Source: Luteimonas endophytica
GTDB lineage: Bacteria > Pseudomonadota > Gammaproteobacteria > Xanthomonadales > Xanthomonadaceae
Assembly: GCF_029887875.1 (NCBI RefSeq)
Contig: NZ_JARXRM010000008.1
Location: 34,782 to 98,781 of the forward strand
Direction: 5' to 3'
DNA: 64,000 nucleotides
The position numbers were made by a program, and so were the translations under genes. The notes under the pieces are model-generated. The model was not told the origin of the DNA. It saw nothing but the letters and a program-made list of their open reading frames with translations, and did not search any database. This document shows positions 37,505 through 45,982 of this stretch, in pieces. Position 1 is the stretch's first letter. Every line of letters begins with the position of its first letter.

Positions 37505-40500
37505 GCGTAGCCCGCTCCGGGGTCGTCGGCGCCGGCCGCGGCCAGCCGCGCGCGGTTGCGGCGGCCTCGTTCGAGGTAGTGCGCGTCGCCGCGGCGGTCG
37601 AGCAGGTCGTACACCACCGGGATCACCAGCAGGGTCAGCAGGGTGGAAACCAGCAGTCCGCCGATCACCGTGATCGCCATCGGCGAGCGCACCTCCGCGC
37701 CCTCGCCGAACGCCAGCGCCAGCGGCAGGAACCCGAACAGGGTGCACAGCGTGGTCATCACGATCGGGCGCAGGCGCGAACGCGCGCCCTCGACCAGCGC
37801 GTCGCGCTTGGCCACGCCGGACTCGCGCAGCTGGTTGACCTTGTCGATCAGGATGATCGCGTTCTTCACCACCAGGCCGACCATCAGGATCAGGCCGATG
37901 AACACCACCACCGAGATCGTGTTGCCGGTCACCAGCAGCGCCAGCACCGCGCCCACCAGCGCCAGCGGCACGGTGAACAGGATCACGAACGGATGCAGCA
38001 GCGATTCGAACTGCGAGGCCATCACCAGGTAGACCAGGAAGATCGCCAGTGCGAAGGCGAACAGCAGCGAGCCGATCGACTCGGCCAGCTCCTCGCCCTG
38101 GCCGCCGATGTGCAGGCCGATGCCGGCGCCGAGCGGGTCCTCGGCCACCATCTGCCGCACCTCGGCCACGGCGGCGCCCAGGTCGATGCCGCGCAGGTTG
38201 GCAGAGACCACCGCCACCCGCACCTGGTCGGCCCGGTGGATCTCGCTCGGGCCGGTGGTGGCGATCACGTCCGCCACCGACGACAGCCGCACCGGCCGCG
38301 CCGCGCCCGGGTTGACGATCAGGTTGCGGATGCTCTCCACCGAATCGCGCTCGCCCTCGCGGGCGCGTACCAGCACGTCGATCTTGCGATCGCGGAAGTT
38401 GTAGCGGGTCGCCACCTCGCCGCGCACCGAGCGCACCACCGCGTCGGCGATGGCGCGCGTGGTCAGGCCGAGGGCACCGGCACGCGCCTGATCGAACACG
38501 ATCTGGATCTCCGGCGCGCCCTGCTCCACCGTCGACTTCACGTCGGCGTAGTGCGGATTGGCGCGCAGCATCGCCGCCATGCGCTGGCCGGCGGTGGCCA
38601 GCGCATCCAGATCCTGGCCGCGCAGCTCGATCTCCAGCGGGGTCGAGAAGCTGAACAGCGCCGGGCGGCTGAAGTCCACCTGCGCCTCCGGATAGCGCGC
38701 CATCGTGGCGCGCAGCCTTTCGGTCAGCACCGCCTCCAGTTCGCGGCTGCCGCCGCCGGCCATGACCACCGTGAGCTTGCCGATGTTCTCGCCGCTCTCG
38801 GTGGGGTTGGCGTCCAGCCGGGTCCCGCTGCCGCTGACCCCGAACAGAGCCTCGATGCCGTCCTCGCCGGCATGCGTGGCCTGCACCTCGCGCACCACCC
38901 GGTCGGTCTCGCGCAGCGGCGTGCCGGGCGGCAGCTTGACCGTCATCTCGAAGCGGTCCTGGGCCAGCTGCGGGATCAGGTCGGTGCCGAGCAGCGGCAG
39001 CACCAGCAGGCTCGCCGCGAAGGCGGCCGCCGAGACCCCGAGCACCAGCCCGGGCCGCCGCAGCGCGCCCGGCAGCGCCCGCAGGTAATGGCGCTCCGCG
39101 CGCCCGTAGGGCGCCATCGCGAGATCGCTGGCCTTGCCCATCACCGGCGAGACCACCGCCACCAGCCCGCGCCACAGCCGCACCAGCAGCCAGGCGAGGG
39201 CGAAGAACGCCCCACGGATGCCGGCGCCGATGCCGCGGCCGGTCGCCGCCACCGGCTTCTGCCAGGTCCGCCGCGGCCGCCAGTCGGGGTGCGGCGGTTC
39301 GTCCGGGAATGCCATCGGCGCGCGATCCTTGAGCGCGCTGAGCATCGGGATCAGGGTCATCGACACCACCAGCGAGATGCCCACCGCCAGCGCCACGGTC
39401 ATCGCCTGGTCGCGGAACAGCTGCCCGGCGATGCCGTCGACGAACACCAGCGGCAGGAACACCGCGATGATGGTCAGGGTGGAGGCGACCACCGCCATGC
39501 TCACCTCGCGCGCCCCCTCGATCGCGGCGGCGAGAATGCCCAGGCCGCGCTCGCGCGCCTTGGCGATGCTCTCCAGCACCACGATCGAGTCGTCGACCAC
39601 CAGGCCGGTGGCCAGTGCCAGGCCGCTGAGCGACATCACGTTGAGGCTCAGCCCGAGCCGGTCCATGAAGAAGAACGTGGTGACGATCGAGACCGGCAGC
39701 GACAGGCCGACCACGAACGTGCTCCAGCCGCTGCGCAGGAACAGGAAGATGATCAGGATCGCCAGCGAGCCGCCCAACAGCGCGTCGAACTTGACGTCGG
39801 CGATCGCCGCGCGGATGAACTTGGACTGGTCGTCGACGACCGTCAGCTCCATGTCGGGCGGAACCTGCTCGCGGATCCGATCGAGCCTCTGGTGGACCGC
39901 GTCGGCGGTGGAGACCGTATTGGCGTCGCCTTCCTTGTAGATCGCCAGCTCCACCGCCTCGCGTCCGGCCAGGCGGATGATCGCCTCGCGCTCCTTGTAG
40001 CCCTGGCGCACCTCGGCCACGTCGCGCAGCCGCACCGGGCGGCCATCGGCGACGGCGCGGCTGTCGGCGGCGGCCGCGTTCTGCGCCGCCATCGCCGCGG
40101 CGAGCACGGAAGCGTCTCCCGACGCCGCGGCGATGCGCGCCACCTCGTCGGTACCGCCGCCGCTGCTGCCACCGCCCTGGGTGGCCACCAGCATGCCGCG
40201 GATCTCCTCGACGCTGGCGAACTGGTTCACAGTGCGCACCAGGTAGCGCTGGGTGCCCTGCTCCAGGCGGCCGCCGGAGAGATTCACGTTCTCCTGCTGC
40301 AGGCGCTGGATCACGTTTTCGATCGGCAGGCCGATGCGCGCCAACTGCTGCATGTCCAGCTCGACCTGGATCTCGTCCTCCAGGCCGCCGCCGACCTTGA
40401 CCGCCGCCACCCCCTCGACCGGTTCGAGCTTCTTCTTCAGGTCGTCGTCGGCATAGCGGCGCAGCTCGGTGAGCTGGCGGACGCCGTCGCCGGCCTCGCC

Positions 40501-40989
40501 CTTCGCGCTCAGCGCCACCCGCAGGATCGGCTCGGTGGAGGGGTTGAAGCGCAGCAGCACCGGGGGTTGCACCTCGAATGGCAGCTGCAGCGATTCCAGC
40601 TTGTCGCGCACGTCAAGGCTGGCCTGGTCCATGTCGGTGCCCCAGGCGAACTCCAGCACCACGTCGGACTGCCCTGTGCGGGAAATCGACTTCAGCTTGC
40701 GCAGCCCCTTGACCACGCCCAGAGCTTCCTCGACCGGCTCGCTGATCAGGGTCTCGATCTCGGCCGGCGCGGCCCCGGTATATTCGGTGCGCACCGTGAG
40801 CGTGGGGTAGCTCAGGTCCGGCAGCAGGTTGACCCGCAGGTCGCCGAGCGCGATCAGGCCGAACAGCAGGAAGCTGATCGTCACCATCGCCACGGTGACG
40901 CGGCGGCGGGTCGAGAACTCGATCACTCCGCCGCGCGCAGCGGCGCCGCCGTCCTGGGGGCCGGCGCTGTCGTCGTGCGGGGCGCTCAT
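37501..40989 (-). CDS. RND efflux transporter permease, first subunit, with enlarged loops
   Basis: 1162-residue RND permease, about 120 residues longer than AcrB. The fourth helix has the intact proton-relay pair in LVVDDSIVV (Asp466, Asp467). Two extra segments explain the length: a low-complexity Gly/Ala-rich stretch at about 271-316, and an insertion at about 555-640 between the two halves that contains one more hydrophobic helix (AFFALAWLLVRLW). It overlaps the adaptor gene and the second permease gene by ATGA junctions at both ends, so all three are translationally coupled. Substrate unknown. Confidence 0.92.
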   Translation of the reverse strand: MSAPHDDSAGPQDGGAAARGGVIEFSTRRRVTVAMVTISFLLFGLIALGDLRVNLLPDLSYPTLTVRTEYTGAAPAEIETLISEPVEEALGVVKGLRKLKSISRTGQSDVVLEFAWGTDMDQASLDVRDKLESLQLPFEVQPPVLLRFNPSTEPILRVALSAKGEAGDGVRQLTELRRYADDDLKKKLEPVEGVAAVKVGGGLEDEIQVELDMQQLARIGLPIENVIQRLQQENVNLSGGRLEQGTQRYLVRTVNQFASVEEIRGMLVATQGGGSSGGGTDEVARIAAASGDASVLAAAMAAQNAAAADSRAVADGRPVRLRDVAEVRQGYKEREAIIRLAGREAVELAIYKEGDANTVSTADAVHQRLDRIREQVPPDMELTVVDDQSKFIRAAIADVKFDALLGGSLAILIIFLFLRSGWSTFVVGLSLPVSIVTTFFFMDRLGLSLNVMSLSGLALATGLVVDDSIVVLESIAKARERGLGILAAAIEGAREVSMAVVASTLTIIAVFLPLVFVDGIAGQLFRDQAMTVALAVGISLVVSMTLIPMLSALKDRAPMAFPDEPPHPDWRPRRTWQKPVAATGRGIGAGIRGAFFALAWLLVRLWRGLVAVVSPVMGKASDLAMAPYGRAERHYLRALPGALRRPGLVLGVSAAAFAASLLVLPLLGTDLIPQLAQDRFEMTVKLPPGTPLRETDRVVREVQATHAGEDGIEALFGVSGSGTRLDANPTESGENIGKLTVVMAGGGSRELEAVLTERLRATMARYPEAQVDFSRPALFSFSTPLEIELRGQDLDALATAGQRMAAMLRANPHYADVKSTVEQGAPEIQIVFDQARAGALGLTTRAIADAVVRSVRGEVATRYNFRDRKIDVLVRAREGERDSVESIRNLIVNPGAARPVRLSSVADVIATTGPSEIHRADQVRVAVVSANLRGIDLGAAVAEVRQMVAEDPLGAGIGLHIGGQGEELAESIGSLLFAFALAIFLVYLVMASQFESLLHPFVILFTVPLALVGAVLALLVTGNTISVVVFIGLILMVGLVVKNAIILIDKVNQLRESGVAKRDALVEGARSRLRPIVMTTLCTLFGFLPLALAFGEGAEVRSPMAITVIGGLLVSTLLTLLVIPVVYDLLDRRGDAHYLERGRRNRARLAAAGADDPGAGYA

Positions 40990-42104
40990 CGGCTGTCGCC
41001 GTCGGCCCTGGCGGCCGCCGTCGCGGTCGCGGCCGGGGCGCCCCCGATCACCTGCACCTCGGTGCCGTCGCGCAACGCGACCTTGCCGGCGGTGACCACC
41101 TGGTCGCCGGGCTCCAGGCCCTCCCGGATCTCGACGAAGGCGCCGTCCTCGTAACCGGTCGTGACCGTGGTGCGCACCGCCTTGTCTTCCCGGATCACGT
41201 AGACGGCGGCATCGCCTTCGTCGTCGAGCAGCGCCACCCGGGGCACCGCGAGCGCGTCCTTGCGCTGGTCGTAGTCGATGCTGATCCGGCCGAACATGCC
41301 CGGCTGCAGCGACTCCCCGCCCTCGAAGGCGCAGATCACGCGGAAGGTCCCGCTACCGGCGTCGACCACCGGCGCGACGCGGTCGACCCGCCCCTCGAAG
41401 GTGGTACCCGGCAGCGCGTCCACCCGCATCGAGACCGGCTGCCCGGCCTTCAGCGTGGCCAGCTCGCGCTCGGGCACGTTGAGCGTCGCCTCCAGGCGCG
41501 AGTTGTCGACGATGCGCAGGATCGGCGTGTTGATCTGGACGAAGTTGCCGGTCTTGATCGAGCGCGAGGCGATCACGCCGGAAATCGGCGCGGTGACGTT
41601 GGTATAGGACAGTTCGAGCGCGGCCAGGCGATAGGCGGCACGCGCGTTCTCGAGGTCGTAGCGGAGCTGATCGTGTTCCCCGGCGCTGACCAGCTGCTGC
41701 GAGGCGAGCTGTTCCGAGCGGCGGAAGTTGTTCTCGAGCTTGCGCATCTGCGCTTCTATCTGAGCCAGATTGAGGCGCGCCCGGTCCGGATCCAGCCGCA
41801 CCAGGGTCTGGCCGGCGCGAACCGTCTGCCCTTCCTCCACCAGTACCTCCAGCGCGACGCCGGAGGTCTTGGCCACCACCTGCGATTCGGCCAGCGGCTC
41901 GAGCGAGGCGGTTCCGGTATAGCTCGCGGCCACGGTACGGCGCGCGGCCGCCACGGTTTCCACCGGGACCGCCTGGGTCTCCTCTTCCGGCCCGGCCGCG
42001 GCTTCCCCGCCCTCGCGATCGCACCCCGCCAGCGCCACCACGCCGGCCAGCAGCAGCAAGGCCGGCCATCGCCGACGGCCGGAAATCCCTGGATTGGAAA
42101 GCAT
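40986..42104 (-). CDS. RND efflux periplasmic adaptor lipoprotein (membrane fusion protein)
   Basis: 372-residue adaptor that links the RND permease to an outer-membrane channel. The lipoprotein signal has lipobox VALAGC (Cys28). The mature protein has a lipoyl-like half (GVALEVLVEEGQTVRAGQTLVRLD), a short coiled-coil hairpin (about 110-150, LAQIEAQMRKLENNFRRSEQL), the second lipoyl part (YTNVTAPISGVIASRSIKTGNFV), a beta-barrel and a membrane-proximal domain. It is the first gene of the leftward operon; the stop overlaps the first permease start. Confidence 0.93.
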   Translation of the reverse strand: MLSNPGISGRRRWPALLLLAGVVALAGCDREGGEAAAGPEEETQAVPVETVAAARRTVAASYTGTASLEPLAESQVVAKTSGVALEVLVEEGQTVRAGQTLVRLDPDRARLNLAQIEAQMRKLENNFRRSEQLASQQLVSAGEHDQLRYDLENARAAYRLAALELSYTNVTAPISGVIASRSIKTGNFVQINTPILRIVDNSRLEATLNVPERELATLKAGQPVSMRVDALPGTTFEGRVDRVAPVVDAGSGTFRVICAFEGGESLQPGMFGRISIDYDQRKDALAVPRVALLDDEGDAAVYVIREDKAVRTTVTTGYEDGAFVEIREGLEPGDQVVTAGKVALRDGTEVQVIGGAPAATATAAARADGDSR

Positions 42105-42245
42105 TTCGGAAAGCCCCGTTTGGTGTTGTAGTCATGTATATCACCCAAGCCTGCGCGGCCCATGCGCCGAAGGTCATGGTGACTGCCGTCGGTCCCGCTG
42201 CCGGAGCGGCGGAGCGGCAGGCTGGGTTGCGAATGGGCGGCAGGC

Positions 42246-42251
42246 TATACT
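42246..42251 (+). promoter_or_regulatory. -10-like element before the cytochrome c pair
   Basis: TATACT, five of six bases of the consensus, 86 bases before the first cytochrome ATG in the 233-base divergent gap from the efflux operon. No convincing -35 is seen at the right distance. On the other strand TATACA (42135-42140) may serve the efflux operon. Both are weak calls. Confidence 0.3.
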
Positions 42252-42337
42252 GTCGGGATCGCGTGCAGGGGACGATCCGCGCGCGGCCCTGCGCCACAGC
42301 CAAGCACCATTCAGCCAACAGGATTGCGGAAACCCAC

Positions 42338-42727
42338 ATGACGCGACCGCTGCAACTCGCTGCCTGCCTTCTTGCCGCGTTCGGTTTCGCGGCCGCCGCC
42401 CAGCAGGCCCCGGCCCAGCAGCCCCCCGCCCAGGAGCCGGAACCGGCGCCCGCGACGGTCGAGCCGGCGGGTGCCGGGTCGGTCGACAACGGCCGGATGC
42501 TCACCTACACCTGCCAGGGCTGCCACGGCATCCCCAACTACAAGAACGCGTATCCGAACTACCGCGTGCCCAAGATCGGCGGCCAGTCCCAGGAGTACCT
42601 GGTCAACGCGCTGAACGAATACAAGCGGGGCACCCGCCTGCATCCGACCATGGAGGCCCAGGCCCAGAGCTTCTCCGACCAGGACATCGCCGACATCGCG
42701 GCGTTTCTGTCCAGCCTGAACCAGTGA
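42338..42727 (+). CDS. Small periplasmic c-type cytochrome
   Basis: 129-residue cytochrome c class I. A signal peptide covers about residues 1-21 (to AAAQQ), then comes a Pro/Ala-rich linker and a single heme-binding motif CQGCH (Cys59, Cys62, His63). Met105 in LHPTMEAQA is the likely second axial ligand. SDQDIADIAAFLSSL at the end is typical of the last helix. ATG at 42338 gives the signal peptide; the long open frame upstream is not conserved-looking. A second cytochrome gene follows 11 bases later, so they are likely cotranscribed. Confidence 0.88.
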   Translation: MTRPLQLAACLLAAFGFAAAAQQAPAQQPPAQEPEPAPATVEPAGAGSVDNGRMLTYTCQGCHGIPNYKNAYPNYRVPKIGGQSQEYLVNALNEYKRGTRLHPTMEAQAQSFSDQDIADIAAFLSSLNQ

Positions 42728-42738
42728 GCCGCGCCGCC

Positions 42739-43170
42739 ATGACCAACCGCGATACCCGCAAGCACCTCCTGCTGCTTTCCCTGCTCGCCGCGTGTGCGGC
42801 CCTGTCCGCCTGCGGCGGCGGCGGCCACGACGAGGGCGCCGAGCAGCGCTCCTCTTCGGCCGGCCTGCCCGAGGGCCGGATCGAGGCCGGCGAGCGGCAG
42901 GCCAACGCCAAGGGCGAGGCCACCGGCCAGTCGTGCATCGACTGCCACGGTGCCGACGGCAACGCGCCGCTGGACCCGACCTATCCCAAGCTCGGCGGGC
43001 AGTACGCCGACTATCTCGGCCATGCCCTGCAGCAGTATCGCAACGGCAACCGCGAACACGCGCTGATGTCGAATCAGGCGCAGGGACTCACCGACCAGCA
43101 GATCGCCGATCTGGCCGCCTACTTCGGTTCGCGGCCGGCCCAGATCGTCGACCTGCAGGGCGCGCACTGA
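42739..43170 (+). CDS. Cytochrome c lipoprotein
   Basis: 143-residue class I cytochrome c. The N-terminus carries a lipoprotein signal with lipobox ALSAC (Cys25) and a glycine-rich stretch. The heme motif is CIDCH (Cys66, Cys69, His70); Met110 in HALMSNQAQ is the likely sixth ligand. The last helix LTDQQIADLAAYFGS resembles that of its upstream neighbour. The two are probably paralogous soluble and lipid-anchored electron carriers encoded in one transcript, which ends at a strong terminator about 30 bases further on. Confidence 0.88.
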   Translation: MTNRDTRKHLLLLSLLAACAALSACGGGGHDEGAEQRSSSAGLPEGRIEAGERQANAKGEATGQSCIDCHGADGNAPLDPTYPKLGGQYADYLGHALQQYRNGNREHALMSNQAQGLTDQQIADLAAYFGSRPAQIVDLQGAH

Positions 43171-43197
43171 CCGCCGGCAGACCGGCCTGGTCGTTCG

Positions 43198-43221
43198 GAA
43201 GGGGCGCCCAGGCGCCCCTTC
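43198..43221 (+). terminator. Terminator after the cytochrome genes
   Basis: GAAGGGGCGCC / GGCGCCCCTTC, a perfect 11-base inverted repeat around CA, followed by GCCGTTTTCC. It lies 28 bases after the stop of the second cytochrome gene and may also serve the convergent gene on the other strand. Confidence 0.75.
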
Positions 43222-43305
43222 GCCGTTTTCCGGGGCCGGCCGCGGATCACCGCGGCTGCACCGGCCCGGCCGCCCGCGCGACGCCTCCCGAGGATCGCGG
43301 CGCGG

Positions 43306-44925
43306 TCAATCGCCGAGACTGTCCTGGTCCTCGAACAGTTCGCGCTTGAACGGGACGTCCGGCGGCGGCCGCGCCTCGGCCTCGACATCCTGCATGTTCG
43401 GATCGCTGATGCTGCAGCCACCGGCCAGCGCCAGGGTGACGACGTCGCAGCGGATGGTCTTGCCGGTGCCCGGGATGGGGATCAGCACGGTGCGGACGCT
43501 GCGACGCACCCACTCCTCCAACAGGGTCTCGTGCGGCACCCAGAAGCGATCGAAGCTGGTCGGTTCGTAGTCGCCCGGCGGACGCTTCAGCCAGGTGCCC
43601 ATGCGGTCGATCTTCTCGTAGTCCTCGGTGATGGTGCCGGGCGGCAGCCCTCCGCCGACCGGTGCCGTGCCCTCGGCCAGGCGCGGGCTGCCGTCCGCAT
43701 TGAACAGGCTGGAGCTGCCCTGCTGGCCGCCGACGCGTTGGCGGGCGGAATCGCCCCAGTCGTCGCCGCGGCGCGGTGTTTCCCAGGCGCCGGGATCCGG
43801 GGTCTCCGGCTCGCCGCTGCCGGTGGCCAGCGCATCGGGCCGGGCACCGCCGGCCGCGGCGGCCTCGGGCGCGGCGGCGGGCGCCGCGGCTTCGCCCGGC
43901 ACGATCGCGGCACCGGAGTCGGCGGTGCGCTCGGTCCGTTCGCCGGCCCGGGCCGACGCCGGCAGCCGCAGCGGGATCTCCCGGGTACGCACCGCCGGCG
44001 CGGTCGCCTGGAGTTCCGGGGCGGCGATCGCCGGTACCTGCACCGGTGCGGTCCGCGGCTGCGGCAGGGGAGCCGCAATCTCGCGCTCCACCAACGCCAC
44101 CTCGGGCTGCTGCAGTTCCGGCACTTCCACCACCGCTTCGGGCAACGGCCGGACCTGCGGCAGCGGCGGCTCGCGGATCTCCACCACCTCGATATCGCGG
44201 CTGCGCACCGGCACCTCGGGCATCTCCACGCGCGGTTGCGCCAGCTCCACTGGCCGCGGCGGCGGCACCACGAAGCGGGTGTCGGGCCGGGGGGTCTCGG
44301 TGACCTGCAGCGGCTGTTCCCGCGGCTGCGGCGCCGGCTCCGGTTCGGGTTGCGCTTCGCGCGGCGCCGACGGCGGCGGCACCGCCTGGCGCGCGGCTTG
44401 TGGCAGTTCCGGCGCAGCGGCGGCCGGCGCGGCCTGCGCCGCATCCTGCGCGGTGCGTTGCGGCGCCCCAGCGCCTGCCGCCTCCGGCGTGCCGTCGCCG
44501 ATGTACTCCACCTCGATCACCGTGTCCTCGCCGCGCTGGCTGGGCGCCGCGACCTGCAGGAAGCGCGCATACATCAGCCACAGCAGCAGCGCCGAGAACA
44601 GCAGATGCAGCACTAGGCTCAGGGTGGTCGCGGAGACCCGCATCCAGCGTTCGTCCTCGCTGGCCGGATGCCACTGCTGACGCCACAACGCGCCGAACGC
44701 CTGCCAGCGGTTGAGCTGCACCCACGCAACCGGCACCGGTGGCGCCCGCCCCAGCATCACCGCCACGATCGCCGCGGCGCTGGCACCGGTGACCGCACCC
44801 GCCCTGCCCCGCATGCCGTCGAACCAGGCCTGCCAGCCCGGCGGGAACTGCCCCGGCTGCGGCGGCCGGATCGAGCGCCGCAGGCGCCGGCGCAGGGCCT
44901 CGATCAGCTCGGCGGAGGTGAACAC
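43306..44925 (-). CDS. Proline-rich membrane protein of unknown function (TonB-like layout)
   Basis: 539-residue protein. The N-terminal cytosolic part is basic (LRRRLRRSIRPP), with hydrophobic segments at about 42-58 and 98-122 (the second is LSLVLHLLFSALLLWLMY). A long Pro/Glu/Ala-rich stretch of about 280 residues follows (many PEP, QPR and VEMPEV elements), as in periplasm-spanning TonB proteins. The C-terminal ~105 residues form a compact, less biased domain (YEKIDRMGTWLKRPPGDY, then GKTIRCDVVTLALAGGC) that is not the TonB domain I know. Similar proteins are, as I recall, labelled 'transmembrane repetitive protein' in Xanthomonas. Lies 16 bases after nfuA on the same strand. Confidence 0.65.
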   Translation of the reverse strand: MFTSAELIEALRRRLRRSIRPPQPGQFPPGWQAWFDGMRGRAGAVTGASAAAIVAVMLGRAPPVPVAWVQLNRWQAFGALWRQQWHPASEDERWMRVSATTLSLVLHLLFSALLLWLMYARFLQVAAPSQRGEDTVIEVEYIGDGTPEAAGAGAPQRTAQDAAQAAPAAAAPELPQAARQAVPPPSAPREAQPEPEPAPQPREQPLQVTETPRPDTRFVVPPPRPVELAQPRVEMPEVPVRSRDIEVVEIREPPLPQVRPLPEAVVEVPELQQPEVALVEREIAAPLPQPRTAPVQVPAIAAPELQATAPAVRTREIPLRLPASARAGERTERTADSGAAIVPGEAAAPAAAPEAAAAGGARPDALATGSGEPETPDPGAWETPRRGDDWGDSARQRVGGQQGSSSLFNADGSPRLAEGTAPVGGGLPPGTITEDYEKIDRMGTWLKRPPGDYEPTSFDRFWVPHETLLEEWVRRSVRTVLIPIPGTGKTIRCDVVTLALAGGCSISDPNMQDVEAEARPPPDVPFKRELFEDQDSLGD

Positions 44926-44941
44926 TCGCGCCGGGTTCCGC

Positions 44942-45535
44942 TCAGGCCGCGCCGCGGGGCACGTACGGCGCGGTGCCGGTCTCGTGGTCGGTGGCGTCGC
45001 GCACCGCGGTCACCCCCGGCACCTTCTCCTTGAGGGTCTTCTCGATGCCCTGCTTGAGGGTGATGTCGGCCATGCCGCAGCCATGGCAGCCGCCGCCGAA
45101 GCGCAGCACCACCACGCCCTCGCCGGTGACCTCGACCACCGCGACGTGGCCGCGGTGCTGGGCCAGCTGCGGGTTGATCTCGAACTCGACCAGCCAGCGC
45201 ACCCGCTCGACCAGCGACGCCGACTCGTCGGGCGTCTCGCCCTTGATCTTCGGGGCGCGGATCTGCAGCTGACCGCCGGTGGCCTGGGTCGCATAGTCGA
45301 TGCTGGCGCCGTCGAGGTAGCGCACGCTGTCGGCATCGAGCCACAGGGTGAAGCCCTCGCAGTCGATCGCCCACTCGTCGCCCTGCAGCTCCGCCGGCCC
45401 GGCGAACTCCAGCCGCACGTCGGCGCGGACCGTGCCCGGGTCCACGGCCGCCAGGCGCACGCCCAGGCCCGGCGAGCCCTCGCGCTCGATCAGCTTGCGG
45501 AAGTGCGTCTGCGCGGTGTCGGAAATCTCGATCAT
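44942..45535 (-). CDS. nfuA: Fe-S biogenesis protein NfuA
   Basis: Carries and delivers [4Fe-4S] clusters to client enzymes. The 197-residue product has a degenerate A-type (HesB-like) N-terminal domain (1-95) and the NFU domain with the cluster-binding motif [19 protein letters not shown] (Cys150 and Cys153). These positions match E. coli NfuA within one residue. Divergent from phhB; a TAGAAT -10-like element (45543-45548, minus strand) sits just before the ATG. RlmN, encoded in this window, is a possible Fe-S client. Confidence 0.95.
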   Translation of the reverse strand: MIEISDTAQTHFRKLIEREGSPGLGVRLAAVDPGTVRADVRLEFAGPAELQGDEWAIDCEGFTLWLDADSVRYLDGASIDYATQATGGQLQIRAPKIKGETPDESASLVERVRWLVEFEINPQLAQHRGHVAVVEVTGEGVVVLRFGGGCHGCGMADITLKQGIEKTLKEKVPGVTAVRDATDHETGTAPYVPRGAA

Positions 45536-45629
45536 GTCGCCTATTCTATCCGTCCCGCCTCACGTTTTTCGAACGCCGGTAGACCGAGAATCCCGGCGTT
45601 TCACCGTGGTTCCGCCAGGAGTGCAAGCG

Positions 45630-45971
45630 ATGTCCGACCTGATCCCGCTCGTCCAGGCCCGTTGCGTCCCGCGCAAGGGCCGCGAACACAGGCTCACCGA
45701 GGCGCGTATCCGCGAGCTGCTGCCGGAGGTTCCGGGCTGGGACCTGGCCGAGGACGGCCACGCCCTGACCCGCAGCTTCGGCTTCGAGGACTACCACCGC
45801 ACCATGGCGTTCGTGAACGCGCTGGCGTGGATCGCGCACCGCGAGGACCATCACCCCGACCTGTCGGTGCACTACGATCGCTGCGTGGTGCGCTATTCGA
45901 CCCACGACGTCGGCGGCCTGTCCGAGAACGACTTCATCTGCGCCGCCAAGGCCGATGCCCTGATCGAGTAG
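45630..45971 (+). CDS. phhB: Pterin-4a-carbinolamine dehydratase
   Basis: 113-residue enzyme that recycles 4a-hydroxytetrahydrobiopterin (or the bacterial pterin used by phenylalanine hydroxylase). The family signature is clear: [19 protein letters not shown] with the EDHHPD box, then [19 protein letters not shown] precedes the ATG at 45630 by about 8 bases; the frame upstream overlaps nfuA antisense and is not coding. It lies between divergent nfuA and convergent rluC with no phenylalanine hydroxylase nearby, so it may have a stand-alone role. Confidence 0.93.
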   Translation: MSDLIPLVQARCVPRKGREHRLTEARIRELLPEVPGWDLAEDGHALTRSFGFEDYHRTMAFVNALAWIAHREDHHPDLSVHYDRCVVRYSTHDVGGLSENDFICAAKADALIE

Positions 45972-45982
45972 CCGCGCCGCGC

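Noticed and set aside
34400-39175. 1591-codon single minus-strand frame that would fuse the two RND permeases
   Set aside because: Upstream of the ATG at 37504 the frame is a shifted reading of the first permease. The two genes are separate with an ATGA overlap.
37579-41154. 1191-codon open frame on the + strand opposite the RND and adaptor genes
   Set aside because: High GC leaves antisense frames open. The translation is His/Arg/Gln-biased without any family feature, while the minus strand encodes clear RND and adaptor proteins.
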